Shown here: piece by piece, positions 10,701-19,055 of the stretch
Numbering within the stretch: the stretch's first letter is position 1
How the letters are laid out: each line of letters starts with the position of its first letter
Source: Hyphococcus flavus
GTDB taxonomy: Bacteria > Pseudomonadota > Alphaproteobacteria > Caulobacterales > Parvularculaceae
Assembly (NCBI RefSeq): GCF_028748065.1
Contig: NZ_CP118166.1
Location: 3,177,501 to 3,241,500 of the forward strand
DNA length: 64,000 bases
Direction: 5' to 3'
Program-made: the position numbers and the translations under genes
Notes under the pieces: model-generated
Told to the model about the DNA's origin: nothing
What the model saw: only the letters and a program-made list of their open reading frames with translations
Databases searched by the model: none

Positions 10701-11708
10701 GGTCATGACACTCATGTCCAGTCGAAAAACGCGACCTGCATGGCGTTGCCGACGAACCAGCCGATCGCGCCGGACCGCAATACCGAAGACATGCGGGCCA
10801 TGAACGACGAACAGCCGTTCCACCCGATTTATAACTACGCAGTCGTCACCGATGCTGAAGAAGGCCTGATCCTCGTTAACGTCAATACATTGGCCGATGG
10901 CGAACCACGCAACAATTTCTTCAAGCGCGCCCTCACCTGGAACGAAGGCGGTGTATTAAACGGCGCGCGGCATATCACGCTCGGCGGCTATTATGCTTAT
11001 GTCACGACTGATGCGGGCCTTGCGGTTATCAATCTCAACGATCCGCTCAATCCGCGAACGGAAACCGTTATTTCCATGAACGACGCACGCGCCAGCGCGT
11101 TGCAGTTCCGCTATCTCTTCGTCACCGACGCTGGAGGCTTCAAAGTATTTGACGTCACCGACCTCGCTTCACCGAAACTGGTTGAGAGTGCGAACGTGCC
11201 GTTAGCAGACGCGCAAAAGATTTATGTGGCCCGTACATACGCCTATGTGGCGGCGAAATCCGAAGGCCTTGTCATAATCGACGTTGAAAATCCTGAGGCG
11301 CCCGCCGTCTATCAGAAATTCACCGGCGGCGGCGCCCTAAACGATGCACGCGACATAATTGTCGGCACCACGAATGCTTCACTGTTCGCCTATGTTGCGG
11401 ATGGTCGAAACGGGTTAAAGGTTCTGCAACTGACGAGCCCCTCATCTCAGCCAAATTTTTACGGGTTTTCTCCTGAGCCAAAGCCGGAAATCATCGCCTG
11501 GCGCAAAACCGCCAAACCGGCGCTTGCGCTTTCCAAAGGCATCGACCGCGACCGCGCTGTCGATGAAACAGGACACCAGATGGCTGTATTCGGCCGTCTC
11601 GGTTCGCGGCCCTTCACAAGACCGGAAATGGAGCGCTTGTTCCTCAAGGAAAATGGCGAGCCTTATTATGTCACTGATGACCTGCACGAGGCGGGCGGTG
11701 AGAATTGA
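7797..11708 (+). CDS. Decahaem cytochrome c with C-terminal LVIVD-type beta-propeller
   Basis: A 1303-residue exported protein; the signal peptide runs to about residue 25 (FGVSFAA). Ten CXXCH sites are visible: CLTCH (about 59), CVDCH (82), CGSCH (158), CASCH (341), CMICH (399), CADCH (550), CKDCH (577), CYTCH (692), CGGCH (704) and CSDCH (810). From about residue 920 to 1220 there are six repeats of the form YLFVAEGKGGFRAYDV, YAYVTTDAGLAVINL, YLFVTDAGGFKVFDV and YAYVAAKSEGLVIIDV, matching LVIVD-type propeller blades. Long haem-free segments between sites suggest extra domains. The gene overlaps the barrel gene by one base. It is probably the outer electron-transfer subunit, with the propeller contacting a surface or partner; substrate unknown. 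Confidence 0.88.
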   Translation: MRALVNITARTAAAIALLFGVSFAADEEKPVERDYSLVRAEPTPVYQTQDQVDAKSDGCLTCHTATDAPTMHSPTADLRIGCVDCHGGNASVFARGLSDGTAAYDEARDNAHVLPKYPESWHFPHSANPKHSYALLNKESPEFVRFVNPSDYRVAREACGSCHMREILAAERSLMATGAMLWGGAAYNNGILPFKNYVLGESYTRDGEPATICSPGEPVEDGPMGCPTEPSEAAQARGALPFLAPLPTWHVIPPADVFRVFERGGRNILTQFAEVGLPNALGQLQRLEEPGRPDIRQSNRGPGTGLRVAIPVLNIHKTRLNDPFTWFLGTNDNPGDYRSSGCASCHVIYANDREPRHALTYTQYGRDGETITADPTIPKNEPGHPLQHTFTRAIPTSQCMICHMHQPNMFLNTYLGYTMWDYESDAPFMWPKEQKYPTMEEQRKVLDRNPEGAAVRGKWAKLDFLRDVYDLNPELNDTQFADYHGHGWNFRAILKRDRDGNLLDADGNIVPNDDPEKWRKDDEGKFVEVGTNPGKSVHMMSIHAEVGMQCADCHYSQDNHGSGYIHGEVANAVEIRCKDCHGTVDEYPSLKTTGPAAGPNGRDLAILKNPDGRNRFEWMTRSGRDVLVQRSIIDPELEWEVSLVKDSVTPGAPSYNAKSARAKTMSMSDDGSLNWGARSDKSNLAHKDEEMECYTCHLSWTTSCGGCHLPIEANWQAESHKYEGGTTRNYATYNPQVARDQMFQLGKHQDTKNNSVAPVRSSSALVLSSTNVNRERIYVQQPPISSAGFSSQAFAPHFPHTVRKTETKTCSDCHLSADNDNNAIMAQLMLLGTNFVNFVGLHAYTGLDGAVEAVRVTEWDEPQAVFGSYLQKYAYPDYYKAHVEKNGRELKNWTRGDTFGDGLSGETGALEEIANVVQNTGGAVNCLQLRGEYLFVAEGKGGFRAYDVASIANKGLSERFLTAPFSPLGHDTHVQSKNATCMALPTNQPIAPDRNTEDMRAMNDEQPFHPIYNYAVVTDAEEGLILVNVNTLADGEPRNNFFKRALTWNEGGVLNGARHITLGGYYAYVTTDAGLAVINLNDPLNPRTETVISMNDARASALQFRYLFVTDAGGFKVFDVTDLASPKLVESANVPLADAQKIYVARTYAYVAAKSEGLVIIDVENPEAPAVYQKFTGGGALNDARDIIVGTTNASLFAYVADGRNGLKVLQLTSPSSQPNFYGFSPEPKPEIIAWRKTAKPALALSKGIDRDRAVDETGHQMAVFGRLGSRPFTRPEMERLFLKENGEPYYVTDDLHEAGGEN

Positions 11709-11737
11709 CGGCGAGGTTTTTTGATTGTGGGCTCTAA

Positions 11738-11840
11738 CCCGCTCACCCCGACGCAAGTCGGGGTCCAGCTAAAGAAATAATACCGGGCAAAGCCCGTCTA
11801 AATGGATTATTCTGGATCCCGGCTTTCGCCGGGATGAGCG
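11738..11840. repeat. Dispersed intergenic palindromic repeat, copy 1
   Basis: Three adjacent hairpins: CCCCGAC-GCAA-GTCGGGG (11746-11763), CGGGC-AAA-GCCCG (about 11783-11796), and ATCCCGGC-TTTC-GCCGGGAT (about 11816-11835). Nearly the same block occurs at 56245-56350, and its last third recurs inverted at 63614-63643. It lies between the decahaem cytochrome and the antiporter gene, and may act as a transcript end or stabiliser. Confidence 0.85.
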
Positions 11841-11860
11841 GAGTGGGTTGATGTAGCGGG

Positions 11861-14386
11861 GTGACCGCCATGTGGGGTGTGGTCTTTGGACTGGCGAGCG
11901 TGTTGACGCTCGCCGTGTTGATGCTGCCGGTGGCCCGGCGCAGTAATATTCCTTACACTGTAATTCTGGCGCTGGTGGGCATTGGCCTCGGCTTTGCTGC
12001 GCAACAACTGGGCGTCGGCGCCGGCGATGTCGCCCACGATCCTCATGCAGATCATGGCGGCGGCTCACTTTGGGAGCAGATTGCCCAAGCGATCGGCGGT
12101 CTCTCCATTACTTCCGACGTCATTTTATTTCTTTTCCTGCCAGCACTGGTTTTCGAAAGCGCGCTGTCACTTGATCTCCGTAAACTCATGGCCGACATGC
12201 GCTCGATCCTTTTTCTGGCGATTGTCGGCGTTGTCATCTCGACAGCGATTGTCGGGTTTTCACTTTCCTACCTTTCCGGCATGGCAATTGTGATCTGTCT
12301 GCTTCTGGGGGCCATTGTCTCCGCGACTGACCCTGTGGCTGTCATCGCACTCTTCAAGGATCTGAATGCTCCGAAACGCCTGACCGTCCTTGTTGAGGGC
12401 GAAAGTCTTTTCAACGATGCTACAGCCATTGTCGTTTCGTCGATTTTCATCGCCATGCTGGCGCAGCAAACGAGCCTCAATGTCGCCGCCAGCTTACTTC
12501 AATTCTTCGTTGTGTTCCTTGGCGGTGTTGTGGTCGGCATTGTGGTGGCGCGCCCAGCCGTTTGGATGATGCGCGCCTTCCGGCGCGACACAATGATTAT
12601 TTTGACGCTGACGGTAACGCTGCCGTTCATCGCTTTTGTCGTTGCTGAGCATTTCTTGCATGTATCTGGCGTCATGGCGGTTGTCGCAGCCGGCCTTACA
12701 GTCGGCTCAATCGGACGGCGCCTTATCCCGCCGCAGGTTTTCGAAGAGGTCGAACACGCCTGGCACCAGCTCGGGTTCTGGGCGACCTCTTTGATTTTTA
12801 TTCTTGTCGGCCTCGCGGTGCCGCGCATGCTTGGCGATCATGTTATTGATTATGTCGACGATATTTTGCTTGTCATTGCTGCGGCGACGCTCGCGCGCAT
12901 TTTCATTATCTATGTACTTCTACCTCTGCTCAGCCGTTTCGGCGCCGGGCAACAGGTGAGCCTTGGCTACCGCACCATCATGTTCTGGGGCGGGCTTCGC
13001 GGCGCCGTTTCACTGGCGCTCGCGCTCATCGTTCTTGAAACAGAAGCCATCCCTGAAGAAGGCCGCACCTTTGTTGGCGTTCTTGTTACCAGTTACGTCC
13101 TTTTCACTTTGCTCTTTCAGGCGACAACAATTCAGCTTGTGATGAAAGTTTTCGGACTCGACAAATTATCACCTGCGGATCAGGCAGTGCGCGATCGTTC
13201 CGTCTCAAACGCATTACAATCTGTTTCCGAAGAGCTTGATCGATTCGCCAGTTTTCATGAGGTCGATAAAAGCGAACGTAATGTTGCATTGAAACGCTTT
13301 GAAGACGCCGCGGCTCAGGCGAAAGCTGAAGCCAAGAGCGATCATCTCAGCACCGATGACTGGGTGCGCACGGGGCTTGCGATGGCGCTAGCCCAGGAGC
13401 GCCAGCTTTATTTGCAGCGTTTCGGCGAGGGTTTTACAACGACAAGCCAATTGCAGGAATCGTTAACCCGCCTTGACGATGTGACGGATACGCTGAAATC
13501 CGCTACTGCAAACTGGAAGCAAGCTGCCAACACTGGCGTTGCGTTCCGGTCAAGCTTTCGCAATGCGCTGGATGTTCAACGGAATTTCGGTATTTCGGGA
13601 CCGCTGGCCAAAGTGCTGGCGCGCAGGCTCGGCGTTCTTGAATTCATGCGGCAGGTATTACGTGAACAGCGTGAGCACGGCTTAAGCGAAATCGAAGCGC
13701 TGTTGCCCGAAGCTGCACGCAGCGCATTCCGGGAGCGCATGGATGAGCGCTTCACCATTGTCTCACAAAATGCTGAGGCGTTAGCTTTACAATACCCAGA
13801 TTATGCCGCTGCGCTTCATCGTCGTGATTTAACCTTGGCAGGCTTACGTCTTGAAGAAAAGGCGTATAACCGGTTGTTGGAACAATCTCTTATAGGTCCT
13901 GAAATTCATGGCGATCTGGTTAAACGCCTTGACGGCGCCGGCGCCGCAGAAGGCCGTCTGCCCCCGTTAAAGTTAAAACTCAATCCGGCAGAACTTGTCG
14001 CCAAAGTGCCTTTCTTTGCTGACCTGGGCAAAGGCCGGCAAAAAGGCCTCGCACGGCTTTTAAAAACAAGACTTTTCGTACCAGGCGACGTGATCATCAA
14101 ACGCGGCGAAGTTGGTGATGAAATGTTTTTCATCGCTAATGGCGCCGTTAAAGTTATTTTGCCTGAAAACGAGATCACGCTCGGTACTGGTGACTTTTTC
14201 GGCGAACTTGCGCTGATTACCGATCAGCCGCGCAACGCAGATGTGGAAGCGCTCGGGTTTTCAAGCGTGCTGGCATTGAAGCGCCGTGACTTCAAGGCAT
14301 TCGTCAAACGTTACCCGGATATTCGCGACAAGATCCGCCGAGTTGCGCAGGAACGTGTTGGCAGCGGCGTAGAGATCGACCTTTAG
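11861..14386 (+). CDS. CPA1-family cation/proton antiporter with cyclic-nucleotide-binding domain
   Basis: An 841-residue inner-membrane protein. About 12 hydrophobic segments span residues 1-430. They include the CPA1 motif SATDPVAVIALF near residue 155, VEGESLFNDATAIV just after it, and GGLRGAVSLALAL near 385. They identify a Na+ (or K+)/H+ exchanger. A charged, mostly helical cytoplasmic region follows to about residue 700. Residues 710-830 form a cNMP-binding domain (VPFFADLG, then GDVIIKRGEVGDEMFFI, then GDFFGELALI, then PRNADVEAL). This transporter plus cyclic-nucleotide-binding tail resembles plant SOS1-type exchangers. Start is GTG 11861 or ATG 11870; the two differ by three residues. 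The stop overlaps the convergent ccmI stop by four bases. Confidence 0.92.
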   Translation: MTAMWGVVFGLASVLTLAVLMLPVARRSNIPYTVILALVGIGLGFAAQQLGVGAGDVAHDPHADHGGGSLWEQIAQAIGGLSITSDVILFLFLPALVFESALSLDLRKLMADMRSILFLAIVGVVISTAIVGFSLSYLSGMAIVICLLLGAIVSATDPVAVIALFKDLNAPKRLTVLVEGESLFNDATAIVVSSIFIAMLAQQTSLNVAASLLQFFVVFLGGVVVGIVVARPAVWMMRAFRRDTMIILTLTVTLPFIAFVVAEHFLHVSGVMAVVAAGLTVGSIGRRLIPPQVFEEVEHAWHQLGFWATSLIFILVGLAVPRMLGDHVIDYVDDILLVIAAATLARIFIIYVLLPLLSRFGAGQQVSLGYRTIMFWGGLRGAVSLALALIVLETEAIPEEGRTFVGVLVTSYVLFTLLFQATTIQLVMKVFGLDKLSPADQAVRDRSVSNALQSVSEELDRFASFHEVDKSERNVALKRFEDAAAQAKAEAKSDHLSTDDWVRTGLAMALAQERQLYLQRFGEGFTTTSQLQESLTRLDDVTDTLKSATANWKQAANTGVAFRSSFRNALDVQRNFGISGPLAKVLARRLGVLEFMRQVLREQREHGLSEIEALLPEAARSAFRERMDERFTIVSQNAEALALQYPDYAAALHRRDLTLAGLRLEEKAYNRLLEQSLIGPEIHGDLVKRLDGAGAAEGRLPPLKLKLNPAELVAKVPFFADLGKGRQKGLARLLKTRLFVPGDVIIKRGEVGDEMFFIANGAVKVILPENEITLGTGDFFGELALITDQPRNADVEALGFSSVLALKRRDFKAFVKRYPDIRDKIRRVAQERVGSGVEIDL

Positions 14387-15984
14387 AGTGCATCTATCAT
14401 TTGCCGGACGCCAGCGGCGTCAGGCGATCCTTCCGGCATGGTCGCCAACAGCCGCTCCCAATAACTTTTGGCGCGCGCCGTGTCGCCGCGCTGGCTGGCG
14501 GCGAGTCCCTGAAAGTATAATGCGAACGGATGCTCCGGATTAAGTCTTGAGACCTGATCGATGGCGGCTTGCGTCTCCTGGTCTATCGGTTCGCCGTCTT
14601 CACGTAGGGTCGTTAACAGCGCTTCCGCACGTCCGAGCCGCAAATTTACATCGTCCGGCGCCAGTTCCGCTGCACGCGCATACGCTTCAGCGCTTTCTTG
14701 CATGCGGCCAAGGACGGCGTAAGACCGCGCCAGCATGGTCCAACCCTCAAGATCGTCAGGTTCATTTTCAAGGCGAGCGGCAAGACCGGACACCATTCCC
14801 TCGATCATTGCGGCGCGATCATCTTCGCCCATCTGCGCCGCCGCCTGCATTTGCTCTTGTGTTGGGCCGCGCTGTCCCGTTTGGGTGTTTTCGCCTTCAC
14901 TGGTTAGCCTGCTACGCGCCGCCTCAATCTGTTGCAAGACAAATGGCGCGTTCGCATAACGCTCCGAAGCGCGATCAAGTGTATTTTGCACGTTCGCGTT
15001 ATCGCCTTCAGCCGCATAAGCATCAGCGAGCGCAATCCAGCTTTCATAAGGCGCCTCGCCGCTGGCGATCTGCGCTTCCAGCGTCTCAATCCTGTTTTCC
15101 GTTATTGCTTCATCAAGACCTAGCTCATCCATAGATCGTCCAAGTTCAGCAGCAATAACTTCAATCTGTGAACGAACGATCGGCGCCCATTGAACGCCAG
15201 GCGGCGCATCATTGCTAAGCGCGACAAGCGCGCCGAGCGCTTCTTCCCGTTCACCGCGCTGATAGGCGCCGAGCGCCAGATAAAACCGAGCCCGGGGTTC
15301 GGTGGCGTCGCGTTCAAGCGCGCGCTGCAGCGCCGCCGTTGCTTCTGCGTTGACGACCCCATCATTGGCCATAGTCAAAGACTCGCCCTCGGCTGCATGC
15401 AGATAAGCCTGATCCGGGGCCAGCGCCCTCGCCCGTCCAAACGCCGTAGCAGCTTCGGCAAAACGATCCATGCGCGCATAACTTTCGCCAAGCATCACCC
15501 AGCCGTCGAGATCGTCCGGCTGTTCCGCGAGGCGTTGCTCAAGCTCATTAACAGACTCAGCGAGCGGCCGTGCGTTCGCGCTGGACGGCGCTGTCATTTG
15601 TGAACGTTGCGCGATTTCCAGCGCTTCGGGCGTTGGCTCAGACGACGGATTGCCAAGTAGAACATAAAGCACAATAGCGGCGAGTGGCGCGGCGCCGATG
15701 ATCATGGTGCTTACCTGACGCGCAAAGAAACCTTTATTTTCGTCTTTTGCATCCGCTGCTTTTTCATTAGCGGTCAAAAGCCGACGGCGCGCCTCAGCCT
15801 CCGCTTCTGCGGCTTCTTCGTCACTCAACAGTCCAGCGTTCCGATCTCGCGCCACGTCATCGAGCTGAGCAACCAGGTAATCCTGATCATCCAGACTTTG
15901 AACGCGGACAGTCTTTCTGAAATACGGCTCAATGAGGAGCGCGAGGACCGCAATGGCGATCCCAAAGATCAACACCCAAATCAT
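14383..15984 (-). CDS. ccmI: Cytochrome c biogenesis protein CcmI (TPR)
   Basis: A 533-residue membrane protein of the System I haem-ligation complex, which presents apocytochrome c to CcmF/CcmH. An N-terminal membrane helix (residues 1-20) and a second near residue 100 (IIGAAPLAAIVLYVLLG) enclose a charged cytoplasmic loop. The periplasmic part has at least two sets of tetratricopeptide repeats, seen as repeated LAEQPDDLDGWVMLGESYARMDRFAEAATAFGRA-like units near residues 155-200 and 415-460. It is the last gene of ccmF-ccmG-ccmH-ccmI, all overlapping by four bases, and it converges on the antiporter gene. Its proximity to the multihaem cluster is functionally sensible. Confidence 0.93.
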   Translation of the reverse strand: MIWVLIFGIAIAVLALLIEPYFRKTVRVQSLDDQDYLVAQLDDVARDRNAGLLSDEEAAEAEAEARRRLLTANEKAADAKDENKGFFARQVSTMIIGAAPLAAIVLYVLLGNPSSEPTPEALEIAQRSQMTAPSSANARPLAESVNELEQRLAEQPDDLDGWVMLGESYARMDRFAEAATAFGRARALAPDQAYLHAAEGESLTMANDGVVNAEATAALQRALERDATEPRARFYLALGAYQRGEREEALGALVALSNDAPPGVQWAPIVRSQIEVIAAELGRSMDELGLDEAITENRIETLEAQIASGEAPYESWIALADAYAAEGDNANVQNTLDRASERYANAPFVLQQIEAARSRLTSEGENTQTGQRGPTQEQMQAAAQMGEDDRAAMIEGMVSGLAARLENEPDDLEGWTMLARSYAVLGRMQESAEAYARAAELAPDDVNLRLGRAEALLTTLREDGEPIDQETQAAIDQVSRLNPEHPFALYFQGLAASQRGDTARAKSYWERLLATMPEGSPDAAGVRQMIDAL

Positions 15985-16448
15985 TGGCTGCGCTCATTGA
16001 TTATTCGCTGTAGCTTTTCTTCATCGTCCTCACTCAAGCTCGACGAAGATGACGCGGATGCTTGCTTCATATTCCGTAGATAAAAAAACGCCGCGCCCCC
16101 TGCCAGCATTAAGGCAAGCGCCGGGAAGAACCACAGAACAAGCGTGTTCGCCTGAAACGGCGGCTTCATCAGCACGTAATCGCCATAGCGATCGACCAGA
16201 AACTGCATCGCTTCTTCGTCCGTATCGCCTGCCGTCAAGCGTTCACGAACAAGAATGCGCATGTCTTTCGCCAGTGGGGCGTTTGATTCAGCAATAGACT
16301 GGCTTTGGCAGACAACGCAACGCAACTGTGTTTCGATGGCTTGCGCGCGTTCTTCAAGCTGCGGATCGTCAAGCATCTCATCGGGTTCCGCCGCAAACGC
16401 CACAACCGTCATGAAAATACTGATGAAAGAAATAAAAACAGCCCTCAT
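15981..16448 (-). CDS. ccmH: Cytochrome c maturation protein CcmH
   Basis: A 155-residue periplasmic, membrane-anchored thiol oxidoreductase that keeps the CXXCH cysteines of apocytochromes reduced for haem attachment. The diagnostic LRCVVCQSQSI motif, with the LRCXXC active site, is near residue 42, followed by APLAKDMRILVRERL. A signal helix lies at residues 1-20 and a C-terminal membrane helix near 110-130. ATG 16448 is preferred over an upstream in-frame ATG at 16493, because it gives a clean signal peptide and the usual four-base overlap (ATGA) with ccmG. It overlaps ccmI by four bases. Confidence 0.95.
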   Translation of the reverse strand: MRAVFISFISIFMTVVAFAAEPDEMLDDPQLEERAQAIETQLRCVVCQSQSIAESNAPLAKDMRILVRERLTAGDTDEEAMQFLVDRYGDYVLMKPPFQANTLVLWFFPALALMLAGGAAFFYLRNMKQASASSSSSLSEDDEEKLQRIINERSQ

Positions 16449-16978
16449 GATTTTCTCAATTCTTCGATCAAGGGCTGCAGCGTCTCTTCCCAAGCACGCG
16501 GCGAAATAGGGCCGATAAACACATAACGGACGCGGCCATCCTGATCGACCACGAAAGTTTCAGGCGCGCCGGTAACGCCGAGGTCGATGGCGACGCGCCC
16601 GTTTTGATCGTCGCCGATCATCGAATAGGGATTGCCGAACCGGTCGAGCCAGGCCTTGCCGTCGCCGGGTTTTTCTTTCCAGTTAAGACCGTAGATCGGA
16701 ACGTCGCCGTCCGCAGCCAGTTCCATGAGCAACGGATGCTCCACATGACAACTCACGCACCAAGATGCGAACACGTTGAGCAATGTGACTTGTCCCTTGA
16801 AATCCTCGGAGGACATGCCTTCCGAAAAACCCTGAATGGCGGGTAGGTCGAATTCAGGTAACGGACGGTCAATAATCTGCGACGGTATTCGCGAGGGGTC
16901 GCGCGTCAGCCCCCAGGCAAAGAACGAGCCGACAACAACAAAAACAATAAGCGGTGCGAAGAGAATGATTTTCCTCAT
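16445..16978 (-). CDS. ccmG: Thiol:disulfide interchange protein CcmG/DsbE
   Basis: A 177-residue membrane-tethered periplasmic thioredoxin-like protein of cytochrome c maturation. An N-terminal anchor helix (residues 4-24) is followed by the thioredoxin fold with active site WCVSC near residue 74 and the cis-proline segment GAPETFVVDQDG near 138. It reduces apocytochrome or CcmH disulfides. It overlaps ccmH downstream and ccmF upstream by four bases each, so all four ccm genes form one transcription unit. Confidence 0.95.
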   Translation of the reverse strand: MRKIILFAPLIVFVVVGSFFAWGLTRDPSRIPSQIIDRPLPEFDLPAIQGFSEGMSSEDFKGQVTLLNVFASWCVSCHVEHPLLMELAADGDVPIYGLNWKEKPGDGKAWLDRFGNPYSMIGDDQNGRVAIDLGVTGAPETFVVDQDGRVRYVFIGPISPRAWEETLQPLIEELRKS

Positions 16979-18963
16979 GCAGGGGCTGCCTCAACGCTGC
17001 CGGCCTGTGCAGGCTTTTTACGTTTCAGCCTTGCCGGTTTGCGGCCGCGATCACCAAATGCGACCAGCCCACCGAACGCTGTCAGCCCGGCGCCCCACCA
17101 CAGGCAACCGACAAACGGATTGTAAAACAGCCTAACCGGCCAGCCGCGACCGGACGTGTTCTCACCGAATGAAATATAAAGATCGCCGGTCCCATGAGCA
17201 CGGATCGCCGCCTCGCTCGTTTCCATCTGGCGGATCGGATAGAAGCGCCGCTCGCCGGAAAGCGTGAAAACATCACCGCCTTTTGCGGCGGAAAAAGTCG
17301 CCAGTTCTGCGTCGTAATTCGGGCCGCGAAGGCGTTCAACGGAATCTAACGTAACAGCGTAGCCGGCGACATTCGCCGTGTCGCCTTCCGCCATCAGCAC
17401 CACTTCTTCAGACTTCCAGAGGCTTATGCCGGCAACGCCGAATGCGAATAGCGCAAGCCCCAGATGAGCGAGCGCGGAACCCCATGCGGCGCCGGGAAGC
17501 CCTTTTGCACGTGAGAGCGTGTCGCTGAAAGGCGCGCGGAAAAGCTTCACCCGTTGTGAAAGCTCGGTGAGCGCGCCGCCAGCCAGCCAGACCACCATCA
17601 TGATGGAAAACGCGCCGATGGCGCGGGCCCGGTCTGCGATCACGAATACGATGATCGCCGCCACAAGCGCGGCGATGGCCACCGGTATCATCTTACGCAG
17701 GATTGATCTTGCGTCAGCCCGCTTCCAGGCGAGCAGCGTGCCGACCGCAGCGAACGCCATCGCCAGAAACGACAATTTCGGGAAGACCAGATTGAAATAC
17801 GGCGCCAGCACGGTGATTTTTTCACCCGTCAGAACGTCAATAAATAGCGGATAGAATGTTCCGAAAAATACTACCGCACACGCCGCGACCAAAAACACGT
17901 TGTTCAAGACCAAACCGCCTTCGCGACTTACCGGTTCAAACCGGCCGGTTGGCGTCAACGAAGAAGCGCGTGCGGCGTAAACAGTCAACGAGCCACCAAT
18001 CGCCGCAACAAGAATGAGCAGAATGAAAACGCCGCGCGCCGGGTCGACCGCGAATGCATGAACGGATGTCAGCACGCCCGAACGGACGAGAAACGTGCCT
18101 ACAAGACTGAGCGAGAAAGTTGTGATGGCCAGCAGCACCGCCCAGCCTTTCAGCGCGTCGCGACGTTCGACGACACGCACGGAATGGATAAGCGCCGTGC
18201 CGGCAAGCCACGGCATGAATGACGCGTTTTCAACTGGGTCCCATGCCCACCAGCCGCCCCAGCCAAGTTCGTAATAGGCCCACCAACTGCCGAGTGCGAT
18301 ACCAATGGTCAAGAACACCCATGCCATGAGCGCCCATGGACGTACAAGCCGTCCCCAGACTGAATCAGCCTTGCCCAGCACCAACGCCGCCACGGCAAAA
18401 GAGAACGGGATCGAGAAACCGACATAGCCAAGATACAAAAACGGCGGATGGATCGCGAGACCAGGATCCTGCAACAGCGGGTTGAGCCCGGTCCCGTCCG
18501 GCGGCGCCGGAAACAGCCGCTCAAACGGATTGGACGTAAACAGAATAAAGGCAATGAATGCAGTGATGATCAGCGCCTGAACGCCAAGCGTCAGCATGTG
18601 TAGTTTAGCCGGGGCCGCCCGCCCCTGCGCCGCCAAGACGGCGCTGAACAATGTCAGGATCAGCACCCATAGCAGCATTGAGCCTTCGTGATTTCCCCAC
18701 GTTCCCGTCAGTTTGTAAATGAACGGTTTTGCAGAATGAGAGTTTTCAAAAACATTGACGACGGAAAAGTCAGATATCGCGTAAGCGTGCATCAGGCAGC
18801 CGAACGACAACGCCGTCAGCGCGAAGATCACAATCGATGCGCGCTGACCGAAAACCGAAAATCGTCCATCGCCAGTGTTAACGCCAATGAACAACGCCGC
18901 CGATTGCGCGATCGCCGTCATAAACGCGAGGATAAGAACGAAATGGCCGATTTCAGGAGTCAT
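16975..18963 (-). CDS. ccmF: Haem lyase CcmF
   Basis: A 662-residue polytopic inner-membrane protein that attaches haem to apocytochrome c together with CcmH and CcmI. The tryptophan-rich WWD motif (GWGGWWAWDPVENASFMPWL) lies near residue 235-255, and conserved histidines lie in the flanking loops (HPPFLYLGYVG near 170; LIHS after the WWD motif). About 14 membrane segments are visible. It opens the ccmFGHI operon. No ccmE, ccmABC or ccmD gene is in this window; the next upstream gene is an unrelated M14 carboxypeptidase 92 bases away, so the haem-chaperone half of the pathway must be elsewhere. Confidence 0.96.
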   Translation of the reverse strand: MTPEIGHFVLILAFMTAIAQSAALFIGVNTGDGRFSVFGQRASIVIFALTALSFGCLMHAYAISDFSVVNVFENSHSAKPFIYKLTGTWGNHEGSMLLWVLILTLFSAVLAAQGRAAPAKLHMLTLGVQALIITAFIAFILFTSNPFERLFPAPPDGTGLNPLLQDPGLAIHPPFLYLGYVGFSIPFSFAVAALVLGKADSVWGRLVRPWALMAWVFLTIGIALGSWWAYYELGWGGWWAWDPVENASFMPWLAGTALIHSVRVVERRDALKGWAVLLAITTFSLSLVGTFLVRSGVLTSVHAFAVDPARGVFILLILVAAIGGSLTVYAARASSLTPTGRFEPVSREGGLVLNNVFLVAACAVVFFGTFYPLFIDVLTGEKITVLAPYFNLVFPKLSFLAMAFAAVGTLLAWKRADARSILRKMIPVAIAALVAAIIVFVIADRARAIGAFSIMMVVWLAGGALTELSQRVKLFRAPFSDTLSRAKGLPGAAWGSALAHLGLALFAFGVAGISLWKSEEVVLMAEGDTANVAGYAVTLDSVERLRGPNYDAELATFSAAKGGDVFTLSGERRFYPIRQMETSEAAIRAHGTGDLYISFGENTSGRGWPVRLFYNPFVGCLWWGAGLTAFGGLVAFGDRGRKPARLKRKKPAQAGSVEAAPA

Positions 18964-19055
18964 GGAAGCCTGTAACGATGCAAAATTGATCAGACCAGAT
19001 TTCTACCGAAAATTGTTGCTTTTCGCGAGGCCAGCGAGCGCGATAAATCGCCCTT

